Shown here in pieces: positions 1-6,211 of a DNA stretch of 7,278 bases (position 1 is the first letter of the stretch; every line of letters begins with the position of its first letter). Where the stretch lies: the NCBI GenBank assembly GCA_035637315.1, contig DASPXK010000128.1, positions 1-7,278 on the forward strand. The letters run 5' to 3'. The DNA is from DASPXK01 sp035637315 (GTDB lineage Bacteria; Chloroflexota; UBA6077; JACCZL01). The notes under the pieces were generated by a model. The model searched no databases. It saw nothing but the letters and a program-made list of their open reading frames with translations, and was not told where the DNA came from. The translations under genes and the position numbers were made by a program.

Positions 1-3000
1 TCGCCGCCGGCCGGGTCGAGCAGTCGCTGGCCGTCATCTGGTCGATACAGCACTACAGCGAGCTGGTAGCGACCCCGGGGAGCATCGCGAGGCAGCTTTA
101 CTCGATGCAGGTCTTCGACGAACTCGTCGGGCAGCCAACTGGCCGTCGGCCGGCGGCCAGCAGCCGGCTCGCCGTCGTGCTGAGCCACTACACGCTCGTC
201 TATACCCTGCAGCTGAACGGAGACTGTGTAATTCTCACGCGTCTCCGCCAGTGCCTGCCAGATCAGGCTGACTTCGACGCTGTCGCCTGCCTTCAGGCGC
301 CGATTCCTCAAGTCGTAGCCCACCAGGCGAGCCAGGTCACCGAACCGCGCCTCCTGGCGAGTCCGAATGGCCGGCTCGGCGTACTGCCGCGAGATCGCCT
401 GCAGCGCAAGGCTGACCAGCGAGAGGTAACGCTCCGGCAGTCGCCCAGGCGGAGCCAGCCCAACAGCCAGCGAGAGTGGGCCGGGCGGGAGGCTCGACGG
501 CAGCACCAGGTCCCAGGTGTCGCGGACGATCTCTCCAGGCTTCCAGGCCGAGGTTGGATACGTTCCGTCGACTGGCGCGCCACGCCACTCGTGGACCGTG
601 CCGCCAGACGAGTCGCGAAGGACCAGGCTTACGTCCTGGCTCGTGGGGCGTGTGGCCGAGGTCTGCCAGAAGAGCGTCAGGCGGGCCCGATCGCCAGGCC
701 GCGGGTTCTCCCGGTCGAGCGCCGCGCCGAGCAATTGGACCTCGCCCAACGCGCCGCTGGCCGCGACCGTGATCGGCAGCGCGTCAGGGGCCAGCGGCGT
801 GGATCGGCTGACCAGCCGGATGACCCCGCCTCGCGCTCGAGCCTCGGCGCGCAAGCCGGCTGGCCCATCGTTCGCGAGACGCGCCAGGCCGGCCCCGGCC
901 GAGAAGCCGAATTCGAGTCGATACTCACCCGGCGGGAGGGTTGGGTCGACGTCGAGGCGAGCTGTCCCCAGCACTGTCTCACCTGGTCGCCAGGAGGAGC
1001 TCGGGTAGACCGCCGCTTCGGCCTGACCCCACGCGCGGCCCCTCCCGTCGAGCAGTCGGACAAACGGCCGCGAGCGGTTCTGTGGCCTGGTGAGCGGCTG
1101 CCAGCGCAAGATGGCGTCCATCGGCTGGCCCGGCTCCAGTGAGGCCGGGGCGTCGTAGCCGAGCAGACGGGCGGTGCCCTCGAACGTTGCCTCGAGCCAG
1201 TGCTGCGGCGCCGTGCAGTCGCCATCGCCGAGACTGGCCAGCGCTACGTCCAGCCAGGCTCCTGAGGGGAGGTCCAGCTCTCGCGCGAGGCGGGTCTCAT
1301 CCCCCAGACAGCCGCGCGCGAAGTCGGGCGCGGCTCGATCCGGCAGCATGTATAAGGCACGCTCGCCGGGTGGCGGGAGGACCATCCCGCGCGACCCGTC
1401 GAACCAGCGCATCGCCGGATACGCGAGCCCTCGGAGATACGCGATCGCCGACGAACGGCTGTCCTCCCCAACAAAGTAGACGTCGTCGGCGAGGCTCAAG
1501 CGGTCAGCCCGGGCAGCCTGGCGCGCCGCGATCGCCGCGTCGCCGGCTAGACCGTAGAACGACTCGCGCGCGCGGTCCTCGGACGGCGCGCCAGCCAGCA
1601 GGACGAGCGAACCGAGCGCCACGATCGCCAGCGGCAGGGCAACCTTCGGGTCGGCCGGGCGGACCTGGATGGCTGTTGCCCGCCGGCGGATCGCCGACCC
1701 CCGCCCGCTTGCCGCCCACCCGCTCGCGACGGCGATCCCCTGCCCGACGACGGGGATCATTGCAGCGTACATCGGCAGGACCAGGCGGAAGCCGTACTGG
1801 TTCGAGAACACGAGTGTCACGGCAGCCAGGTGAGTCCAGACAAAGCCGTGCAGCGGCCAGGTGGCCGGGCGCCGGGCGCTCGAGACCAGCGCCGTCACCA
1901 GCAGGTAGGCCAGGCACACGCCCAGCAGCCCGAGCTGTACGTCCGCTGTTCCACCCGGCGCGCCGACAAACCCGATCGCATACAGCGCCATTGGCGCCAA
2001 AGTTGTCGCGTAGCCAGCCGGGTCCTGTCGGATGAACTCGAGCACCTCCCGGGTCTGTCGATCTAGCTGGAGCTGCTCGTACAGCAGTTGGCGATCGATG
2101 CGCGACAGATCGACCCGCTGGCTGGGTCGATGCATCTCCCAGAGGTTCGCGCCGACGCTGCTGGTGATCGGCACGAGCCGTCCGGACACAAGATAGTTGC
2201 GGATCGCCGCTGGGCTGATCGTCAGCAAACTCACCGCGACCAGGACAGCCAAACGAGACCCGGCGGCCGGCCCACTCAGCCCGAGACGCCGGAAGCCCAG
2301 GCCGAGCGCTAGCAGCGCGATCGGAAGCACCGCCAGCGGCGTCGTTCTGGCCAGGCCAGCTAATCCGAGCACGACGCCCGCGCCGACGATGGCCCACCAC
2401 GAGGCCGTCCGCGCGGCGCGGGCAAGCAGGAAAAGCAGCAGCGGGACCAGTGGGACCAACAGGTTCTCAGACAGCAGCAGGTCAGTGGTGGGAGCGAAAA
2501 CGGTCACGCGGTAGGCGGCGAACAGCAGCATGGCCACCACGGCTGCCAGCCGACCGAACAAGTCGCGCGCGACCAGATAAACCAACAGGCTGGCCGCTAC
2601 GCCCAGGGCGGCGTTCATCACGAGCGGTCCGAACAGACCCTCGCCCAGGATCAGATGAATGAGCGCGAGCCAGTAAACGTAGAGCGGCTGGTAATAGTAG
2701 GGCTGGCCCTGGCCCACCGTGCCCAGGAGCGGACCGTCCAGCAGCACGTCCCGCGCGAAGCTCTCGTACGCCAACCAGTCATTGCCTCCTGACAGGATGA
2801 CCGTTTGGCCGACCAGGTGGAGGTGGGCGAGCAGGTCTGCGCCGAGCGCGACGGCGAGGAACAGCGCCAGGAGTGGGCGCTCGAGCGCGGAGGTGGGCGG
2901 CGCGGGTTGGCGCCAGGCCTGGCGGGCGTGCGCACCGAACAGCGCCAGCAGCGTCACGAGCCAGGCCAGATCCACGACGACGGCGAGCGGACGAACCAGC

Positions 3001-3773
3001 GCGTCACGACTCAGCCCTGCCGGGCCGGCCCCATCTCGCACGATCAACGGGGCTGCGAGCGGAGTCAATTCGGCGTCCCCGCTGTTGGCGAGCACCGCTA
3101 GCCAGGGCATCCCCTCTTCGGGACGGGCGTAGCGCACCTCGATCGGATGCAGCCCAGCGGTGAGCTCACCCTCCATCATCTCCTGGCGGACCCGATTGCC
3201 GCTCTCCACGACGAGATTTCCGGCGTTCGGCGCAACGAGGTCGGCCACTGAGAGCGCCGCTCGTCCGTTCGACTCGAGCGCCAGCCGATAGTGGCCGCTC
3301 GTCGGCGCCCAGAGCTGGCCGGTCCAGCGTACCGAAAAGGGCAGCAGGTCGCGCCGCGGCTCATTGGCGGTGAAGAAGTTGAAGCGATGGATGTCGTTGA
3401 AGAAATGGACCGGAAACTCGGCCCCGTGGAAAGCGAGCGTGGAATCGACCCGGGTCGCGCCGATGCCAGGCCAATCCGTCGACCGCTCGAACGCACCCTG
3501 CGGCCCGCCGGCCCGATATTCGGCCACCAGGCCGTACGGCGGCGCGAGCCAGCTGAGCGCCACCTTCAAGAGAACCAGTCCGGCTAGGACGCCGATTCCC
3601 AGGCGCGGTCGGGGAGGGGGGCCAGCGAGAGCACTCAGCCACACGACGACGGCCAGCCCGACCGCCAGCCCGAGTCGGCCGAGCGGCAACCCTGGCAGCA
3701 GTGCGAGCGGATGGCCGGGCAGCGCCAGGTAGGCCAGGGCGACGCCCAGGAAGATCAGTCGGTACACGAGCAT
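1..3773 (-). CDS. Giant GT-C/PMT-like membrane glycosyltransferase with PA14-like insert and C-terminal beta-sandwich modules (3' partial)
   Basis: Reading leftward from ATG 3773-3771, the frame stays open for 1257 codons to the window edge, so the C-terminus is missing. Residues 1-77 hold about three hydrophobic segments. Residues about 125-245 resemble a PA14 domain (FSVRWTGQLWAPTSGHYRL, then LTAGLHPIEVRY). Residues about 262-730 are a run of membrane helices with GT-C features: GGNDWLAYESFARD after a helix (D332 is a candidate catalytic or metal Asp) and YYYQPLYVYWLALIHL at 359-374. Residues 735-860 look soluble, and three related beta-rich modules follow. By family analogy it would move a sugar from a polyprenyl-phosphate donor on the outer face of the membrane; donor and acceptor cannot be read. 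An in-frame TAA 13 codons upstream limits the start. A GTG at 3806-3804 is possible but lies upstream of the transcript start predicted from TATAAT. The Shine-Dalgarno is weak. The frame is certain; the enzyme class is likely. Confidence 0.88.
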   Translation of the reverse strand, partial: MLVYRLIFLGVALAYLALPGHPLALLPGLPLGRLGLAVGLAVVVWLSALAGPPPRPRLGIGVLAGLVLLKVALSWLAPPYGLVAEYRAGGPQGAFERSTDWPGIGATRVDSTLAFHGAEFPVHFFNDIHRFNFFTANEPRRDLLPFSVRWTGQLWAPTSGHYRLALESNGRAALSVADLVAPNAGNLVVESGNRVRQEMMEGELTAGLHPIEVRYARPEEGMPWLAVLANSGDAELTPLAAPLIVRDGAGPAGLSRDALVRPLAVVVDLAWLVTLLALFGAHARQAWRQPAPPTSALERPLLALFLAVALGADLLAHLHLVGQTVILSGGNDWLAYESFARDVLLDGPLLGTVGQGQPYYYQPLYVYWLALIHLILGEGLFGPLVMNAALGVAASLLVYLVARDLFGRLAAVVAMLLFAAYRVTVFAPTTDLLLSENLLVPLVPLLLFLLARAARTASWWAIVGAGVVLGLAGLARTTPLAVLPIALLALGLGFRRLGLSGPAAGSRLAVLVAVSLLTISPAAIRNYLVSGRLVPITSSVGANLWEMHRPSQRVDLSRIDRQLLYEQLQLDRQTREVLEFIRQDPAGYATTLAPMALYAIGFVGAPGGTADVQLGLLGVCLAYLLVTALVSSARRPATWPLHGFVWTHLAAVTLVFSNQYGFRLVLPMYAAMIPVVGQGIAVASGWAASGRGSAIRRRATAIQVRPADPKVALPLAIVALGSLVLLAGAPSEDRARESFYGLAGDAAIAARQAARADRLSLADDVYFVGEDSRSSAIAYLRGLAYPAMRWFDGSRGMVLPPPGERALYMLPDRAAPDFARGCLGDETRLARELDLPSGAWLDVALASLGDGDCTAPQHWLEATFEGTARLLGYDAPASLEPGQPMDAILRWQPLTRPQNRSRPFVRLLDGRGRAWGQAEAAVYPSSSWRPGETVLGTARLDVDPTLPPGEYRLEFGFSAGAGLARLANDGPAGLRAEARARGGVIRLVSRSTPLAPDALPITVAASGALGEVQLLGAALDRENPRPGDRARLTLFWQTSATRPTSQDVSLVLRDSSGGTVHEWRGAPVDGTYPTSAWKPGEIVRDTWDLVLPSSLPPGPLSLAVGLAPPGRLPERYLSLVSLALQAISRQYAEPAIRTRQEARFGDLARLVGYDLRNRRLKAGDSVEVSLIWQALAETRENYTVSVQLQGIDERVVAQHDGEPAAGRRPTASWLPDEFVEDLHRVKLPRDAPRGRYQLAVVLYRPDDGQRLLDPAGG
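3..1196 (-). repeat. Three tandem protein modules (about 140 aa period) at the C-terminus of the glycosyltransferase
   Basis: The translated C-terminal part repeats a pattern three times. A (L/V)LG(Y/A) strand occurs with its glycine at 872, 1016 and 1152. A WQ pair follows at 891, 1036 and 1172. Next comes (Y/R)P(S/T)xxWxP(G/D)E with its tryptophan at 928, 1077 and 1213. A PPG- or PRG-type turn ending at G949, G1098 and G1234 leads into a strand. Spacing is nearly constant: 19/20/20 residues from G to WQ, 37/41/41 from WQ to the second W, and 21/21/21 to the turn. DNA identity between copies is low, so these are old domain duplications and not recent DNA repeats. The fold is inferred to be an immunoglobulin-like or carbohydrate-binding-type beta sandwich outside the cell. 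More copies may lie beyond the left edge. Confidence 0.8.
3039..3401 (-). other. PA14-like domain inside the glycosyltransferase (residues about 125-245)
   Basis: Between the N-terminal hydrophobic segments and the next helix (about 262) is a hydrophilic, beta-rich stretch. FSVRWTGQLWAPTSGHYRLALESNGRAALSV is split here into its marks: the RWTG (149-152), the SGHY turn (159-162) and the ESNGRA (167-172). A later LTAGLHPIEVRY (204-215) completes the order typical of PA14 domains, which bind carbohydrate in adhesins, glycosidases and some glycosyltransferases. The position implies an extracytoplasmic site. The assignment is by motif recognition only; a profile search would settle it. Confidence 0.65.
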
Positions 3774-3808
3774 GGTGGCGGCGACACTCTCGCGCCAACG
3801 ACCCACGC

Positions 3809-3814
3809 ATTATA
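3809..3814 (-). promoter_or_regulatory. Perfect TATAAT -10 box for the glycosyltransferase gene
   Basis: The minus strand reads CCCTATAATGCG here, an exact sigma-70 -10 hexamer in a GC-rich setting. It would start transcription near 3801-3803 and give a leader of roughly 30 nt before ATG 3773. There is no good -35 at 16-18 bp spacing (the hexamers are CAGCTT, CCAGCT or similar) and no TG extension, so strength is uncertain. Confidence 0.5.
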
Positions 3815-3869
3815 GGGAATCAGTCTCGATAAGCTGGCGTTCCCGGACGAGCCGCCGGAGGCAGAGTGC

Positions 3870-3899
3870 TTGGATGCGTTGCGAACAGTCTGTTCTAAT
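3870..3899 (+). promoter_or_regulatory. Candidate extended -10 promoter for the epimerase gene
   Basis: TGT followed by TCTAAT (3891-3899) matches an extended -10 with five of six hexamer bases. A TTGGAT at 3870-3875 sits 18 bp upstream as a poor -35. The predicted start near 3906 leaves about 11 nt of leader, just enough to include the GGAGG ribosome binding site. The palindrome at 3883-3895 overlaps the spacer and the first bases of the -10. Confidence 0.4.
3883..3895. promoter_or_regulatory. 13-bp perfect palindrome GAACAGTCTGTTC, candidate operator
   Basis: Six-base arms GAACAG/CTGTTC flank a single T, with no mismatch. The site overlaps the predicted epimerase -10 region and lies 110 bp upstream of the divergent glycosyltransferase start. 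Its position suits a repressor. It resembles the Gram-positive LexA box, but that box has four bases between GAAC and GTTC and this one has five, so I do not call it a LexA site. Confidence 0.4.
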
Positions 3900-3906
3900 T
3901 GGGCGC

Positions 3907-3911
3907 GGAGG
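3907..3911 (+). promoter_or_regulatory. Shine-Dalgarno GGAGG that fixes the epimerase start
   Basis: GGAGG ends five bases before ATG 3917. This favours that ATG over the in-frame TTG at 3899, which lies upstream of the ribosome binding site. The Rossmann strand RCLVTGAAGFIG begins directly after the ATG, as usual for the family. Confidence 0.75.
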
Positions 3912-3916
3912 CCAGG

Positions 3917-4858
3917 ATGCGCTGCTTGGTAACCGGGGCAGCCGGCTTCATCGGCTCTCACCTGTGCGACCGTCTCCTGGACGAGGGCCATGAGGTCGTC
4001 GGGGTCGACGCTTTTCACCCCTACTATTCGCGGCGCCGCAAGGCGCGCAACCTGGCCAAAGCCAGGCAGCGGACAGCCTTTCGGCTGCTCGAGCTGGACC
4101 TGCGGACCGACGACGTCGCGCCTGCCCTCGCGGGCGTCGAGGCTGTCTTTCATGAGGCCGGGATGCCGGGCCTGCTTCGGAGCTGGGACTGGTTCGAGGA
4201 GTACATGACCTGTAACATCCTGGCGACCCAGCGGCTCCTGGAGGCCACTCGGCCGGCCCCGCCGCGTATCTTCGTCCACGCCTCGACCTCATCTGTGTAC
4301 GGTCGGATGTCGAGCTGCGCCGAGGATGCCCTGCCGCAACCGATCTCGCCCTACGGGGCAACCAAGCTGTGCGGCGAGAAGCTGGCCCTGGCCTACCACG
4401 AGAGCTTCGGTCTGCCGGTCGTGGCGCTACGCTACTTCTCGGTGTACGGGCCCCGCCAGCGACCAGACATGGGCTACGCGATCTTCATCGACCGGGTCCT
4501 GCGGGGCGAGCCGATCACCGTTTTCGGAGATGGCGACCAGACTCGGGGCAATACCTACATCGACGATTGCGTCGAGGCCACTCTGCTGGCCGCGTCGGCC
4601 GGTCGGCCTGGAGAGGTGTACAACGTCGGGGGTGGCGAGGCACGCTCGGCGAACTGGGTGTTGGCCACGATCCAGCGTCTGGTAGGCCGTAAGGTACCCG
4701 TCGCACACGCGCCGCCGCGGCCTGGCGAACAGCGCGAGGCGGTCGCGGACACCGCCAAAGCTGGCCGTGAGCTTGGCTGGTGGCCGCGCACCTCGCTCGA
4801 GGACGGCCTGCGAGCCCAGATCAAGTGGCAGCGCGGCGCCCCCCCATTGTCATCCTGA
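3917..4858 (+). CDS. NAD-dependent nucleotide-sugar epimerase/dehydratase (extended SDR family)
   Basis: A 313-residue cytoplasmic enzyme of normal length for extended short-chain dehydrogenases acting on nucleotide sugars. Visible marks are the NAD-binding GxxGxxG at 7-13 (GAAGFIG), acidic D31 ending the second strand (binds ribose, NAD over NADP), STSSVYG at 123-129, the catalytic pair Y146/K150 (SPYGATK), LRYFSVYGPRQRP at 171-183, and FGDGDQTRGNTYIDD at 203-217, the loop that contacts nucleotide and sugar. The best guess is a UDP-glucose or UDP-glucuronate 4-epimerase-like enzyme; a dehydratase or other epimerase cannot be excluded. The usual HxAA after strand 4 reads HEAG (79-82). It is divergent from the large glycosyltransferase, which suggests a shared glycan pathway. 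The last three codons and the stop lie inside the inverted repeat 4841-4929. Start chosen by GGAGG at 3907-3911. Confidence 0.92.
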   Translation: MRCLVTGAAGFIGSHLCDRLLDEGHEVVGVDAFHPYYSRRRKARNLAKARQRTAFRLLELDLRTDDVAPALAGVEAVFHEAGMPGLLRSWDWFEEYMTCNILATQRLLEATRPAPPRIFVHASTSSVYGRMSSCAEDALPQPISPYGATKLCGEKLALAYHESFGLPVVALRYFSVYGPRQRPDMGYAIFIDRVLRGEPITVFGDGDQTRGNTYIDDCVEATLLAASAGRPGEVYNVGGGEARSANWVLATIQRLVGRKVPVAHAPPRPGEQREAVADTAKAGRELGWWPRTSLEDGLRAQIKWQRGAPPLSS

Positions 4859-4929
4859 GCGCAGCGAAGGATCTCGGTCCTGAGTCTGGATGCCGAGATC
4901 CTTCGCTTCGCTCAGGATGACAGTGGGGG
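4841..4929. repeat. REP-like inverted repeat (37-bp arms, 15-nt loop) ending both convergent genes
   Basis: Arms 4841-4877 and 4893-4929 are reverse complements with two mismatches in 37 positions. Each arm, read inward, runs CCCCCA(T/C)TGTCATCCTGA and then GCGAAGGATCTCGG after a short link. The core starting GTCATCCTGAGC looks like a dispersed palindromic repeat that I recall from several environmental phyla; its copy number here is unknown. Each arm supplies a TGA: 4856-4858 for the epimerase and 4914-4912 for the protease. Both proteins therefore end in PPLSS. The RNA hairpin would be very stable from either side and could block transcription or protect 3' ends, but no T-tract follows either arm, so it is not a standard intrinsic terminator. 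Confidence 0.9.
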
Positions 4930-6105
4930 CTGTGCTAGCCTCTCGCGGCAGGCCGCGATCTGATGCCGATAGAGGTCCTCGGGCGTGATCTGCTGGCCGC
5001 GGGGCAGCCGCTCGCCGCGCGCCAGATGCCACTTGCGAAAGGCAAGCTCCGTGGCCGCCTGGTGAAACTGGCGCTGGGCCAGCCAGCCGTCGAGGCCGCG
5101 CCGACGCAGGGCCGCCACCTCCTCGGCGAAACGAGTCCGCAGCGAGGGCAAGGCAACGTACTCTTCCGGCCTGATCGTGCCCATGCCGACCTCGTCCCAC
5201 AGATGCGTCTTGATCACATCGGCCTCCCGACGCCAAGCGAAAGTGGCGATGAGCAGCAGCGTGAGCAGTCCTGGCCCGGTGAGAAACAGGCTCTCGAGGG
5301 GCAGCACGAAGAGCAGCAGGACCAGGGGGTTCAGGCTCGTAAACGCCGCTGGTACGAGTGACCCGGCGATGAAGTTCCAGGCTCCATGCTGCAGGATCGC
5401 CAGCCCGTAGCCGGCCAGTGGAACGACCGTCGCCAGGTAGCGATTGTCGGTCTCACGAGCGAAGCCAAGCGCCGCGCCAACCGTGCCCGTGTAGAGCGAA
5501 TGGCCGAACCCGCCCAGGATCACCCGAATGTAGAACAGGACACCTAAACCAACCACCCCGCCCTGCTGGTAGATCTGGCCGAAGTACAGCACGTTTTCGG
5601 TCATGGCGAAGCCAATCCCCACCAACGAGCCGTACACGATCCCGTCCAGGACGTCGTCGAACTCGCTGCGAAGGATCCAGAAGAGCAGGAAGACCGCCAG
5701 CCCCTTGGAGGTCTCTTCGACCACCGGCGCCACGGCGCTCACGGTGACGACGTCGCCGATGACCTTGCCGACAATGGGGGCGATCGCATCTCCGATCAAA
5801 TCGTCCAGGATGGCCGAAACGAACGGCGCCACGAGTGCACCCCACAGGAATGCCACGGCGAGAACCAGCCACGGCTCACGCTCGTATCGATCGAGCTGAA
5901 GTACCAGGAGCACGAACGTGGGGACGGGCATGATCGCAGCCGCCGCGGCCAGGCCCAGCGCGACCGGGTCAGGGATGGCGACGACGACCAGCACTGCCAT
6001 CCCAAAGAAGAAGAACAGCCCGAGGCAACCGGCGCACCCGCAACCGAAAAAGCGCCGGGCTGCCGAGCCCGGCTCGAGCGGCGCGGCGGGCGGGCCTTGG
6101 CTCAC
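4912..6105 (-). CDS. PrsW-family intramembrane metalloprotease
   Basis: A 397-residue multi-helix protein with the PrsW hallmarks in order: DRYEREPW at 72-79, EExxK at 130-134 (VVEETSKG), FAMTEN at 166-171, GHSLYTG with H202, and LQHGAWNF with H240 and N244. The glutamates and histidines are the expected metal-site residues, so the enzyme looks intact. Known relatives cut anti-sigma factors within or near the membrane (RsiW in Bacillus subtilis); no sigma or anti-sigma gene is in this window, so the substrate is unknown. The first hydrophobic segment carries GCGCAGC (21-27). After the last helix (about 277-290) comes a soluble charged tail of about 105 residues, probably cytoplasmic. The start is GTG 6105-6103, limited by an in-frame TAG eight codons upstream; the ribosome binding site is weak (GGA six bases before). 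The C-terminal LSS and stop come from the inverted repeat. Confidence 0.92.
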   Translation of the reverse strand: MSQGPPAAPLEPGSAARRFFGCGCAGCLGLFFFFGMAVLVVVAIPDPVALGLAAAAAIMPVPTFVLLVLQLDRYEREPWLVLAVAFLWGALVAPFVSAILDDLIGDAIAPIVGKVIGDVVTVSAVAPVVEETSKGLAVFLLFWILRSEFDDVLDGIVYGSLVGIGFAMTENVLYFGQIYQQGGVVGLGVLFYIRVILGGFGHSLYTGTVGAALGFARETDNRYLATVVPLAGYGLAILQHGAWNFIAGSLVPAAFTSLNPLVLLLFVLPLESLFLTGPGLLTLLLIATFAWRREADVIKTHLWDEVGMGTIRPEEYVALPSLRTRFAEEVAALRRRGLDGWLAQRQFHQAATELAFRKWHLARGERLPRGQQITPEDLYRHQIAACRERLAQPPLSS

Positions 6106-6211
6106 CCGCTGTCCAAGCCTGGGCCGCTACGCATAGCGCTGATTACCCTACCACGAGGCTCTGGCCAGCGGACGCTGCCAGCCTGGTGGGGAGTACGCTA
6201 AAGTAGCGCCG
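6106..6211. promoter_or_regulatory. Divergent intergenic region with two CGCTA/TAGCG dyads
   Basis: The 106 bp between the protease and ABC ATPase starts must hold both promoters. CGCTA-CGCA-TAGCG lies at 6125-6138, 20 bp from the protease GTG. CGCTA-AAG-TAGCG lies at 6196-6208, three bases before the ATPase ATG. Leftward, TAGGGT (complement of 6145-6150) is a weak -10 candidate for the protease. Rightward, TAAAGT (6199-6204) is a -10 candidate inside the second dyad. No convincing -35 is seen for either. Confidence 0.4.

Noticed and set aside
105..2035. Long plus-strand open frames at 105-1142 (345 codons) and 1139-2035 (298 codons)
   Set aside because: They are antisense to the continuous 1257-codon glycosyltransferase frame, their products are rich in Arg, Pro, Ser and Ala with no domain, and such shadows are normal opposite GC-rich coding DNA.
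1504..2400. Minus-strand 298-codon frame at 1504-2400
   Set aside because: It overlaps the real gene in another frame on the same strand, has an Arg/Gly/Ala-rich composition without membrane segments, and lacks any recognisable motif.
2779..2801. Hairpin-like GTCAT...CCTGACAGG...ATGAC resembling part of the dispersed palindrome
   Set aside because: It encodes the conserved-looking TVILSGGND loop of the glycosyltransferase, the arms are asymmetric, and the rest of the repeat core is absent.
3883..3895. LexA/SOS box reading of GAACAGTCTGTTC
   Set aside because: The half-sites are separated by five bases and not four, and the neighbouring genes are not DNA-repair genes; kept only as an unassigned operator candidate.
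4841..4929. Canonical Rho-independent terminator
   Set aside because: The stem is strong, but neither arm is followed by a T-tract; it is better described as a dispersed inverted repeat that may affect transcription.
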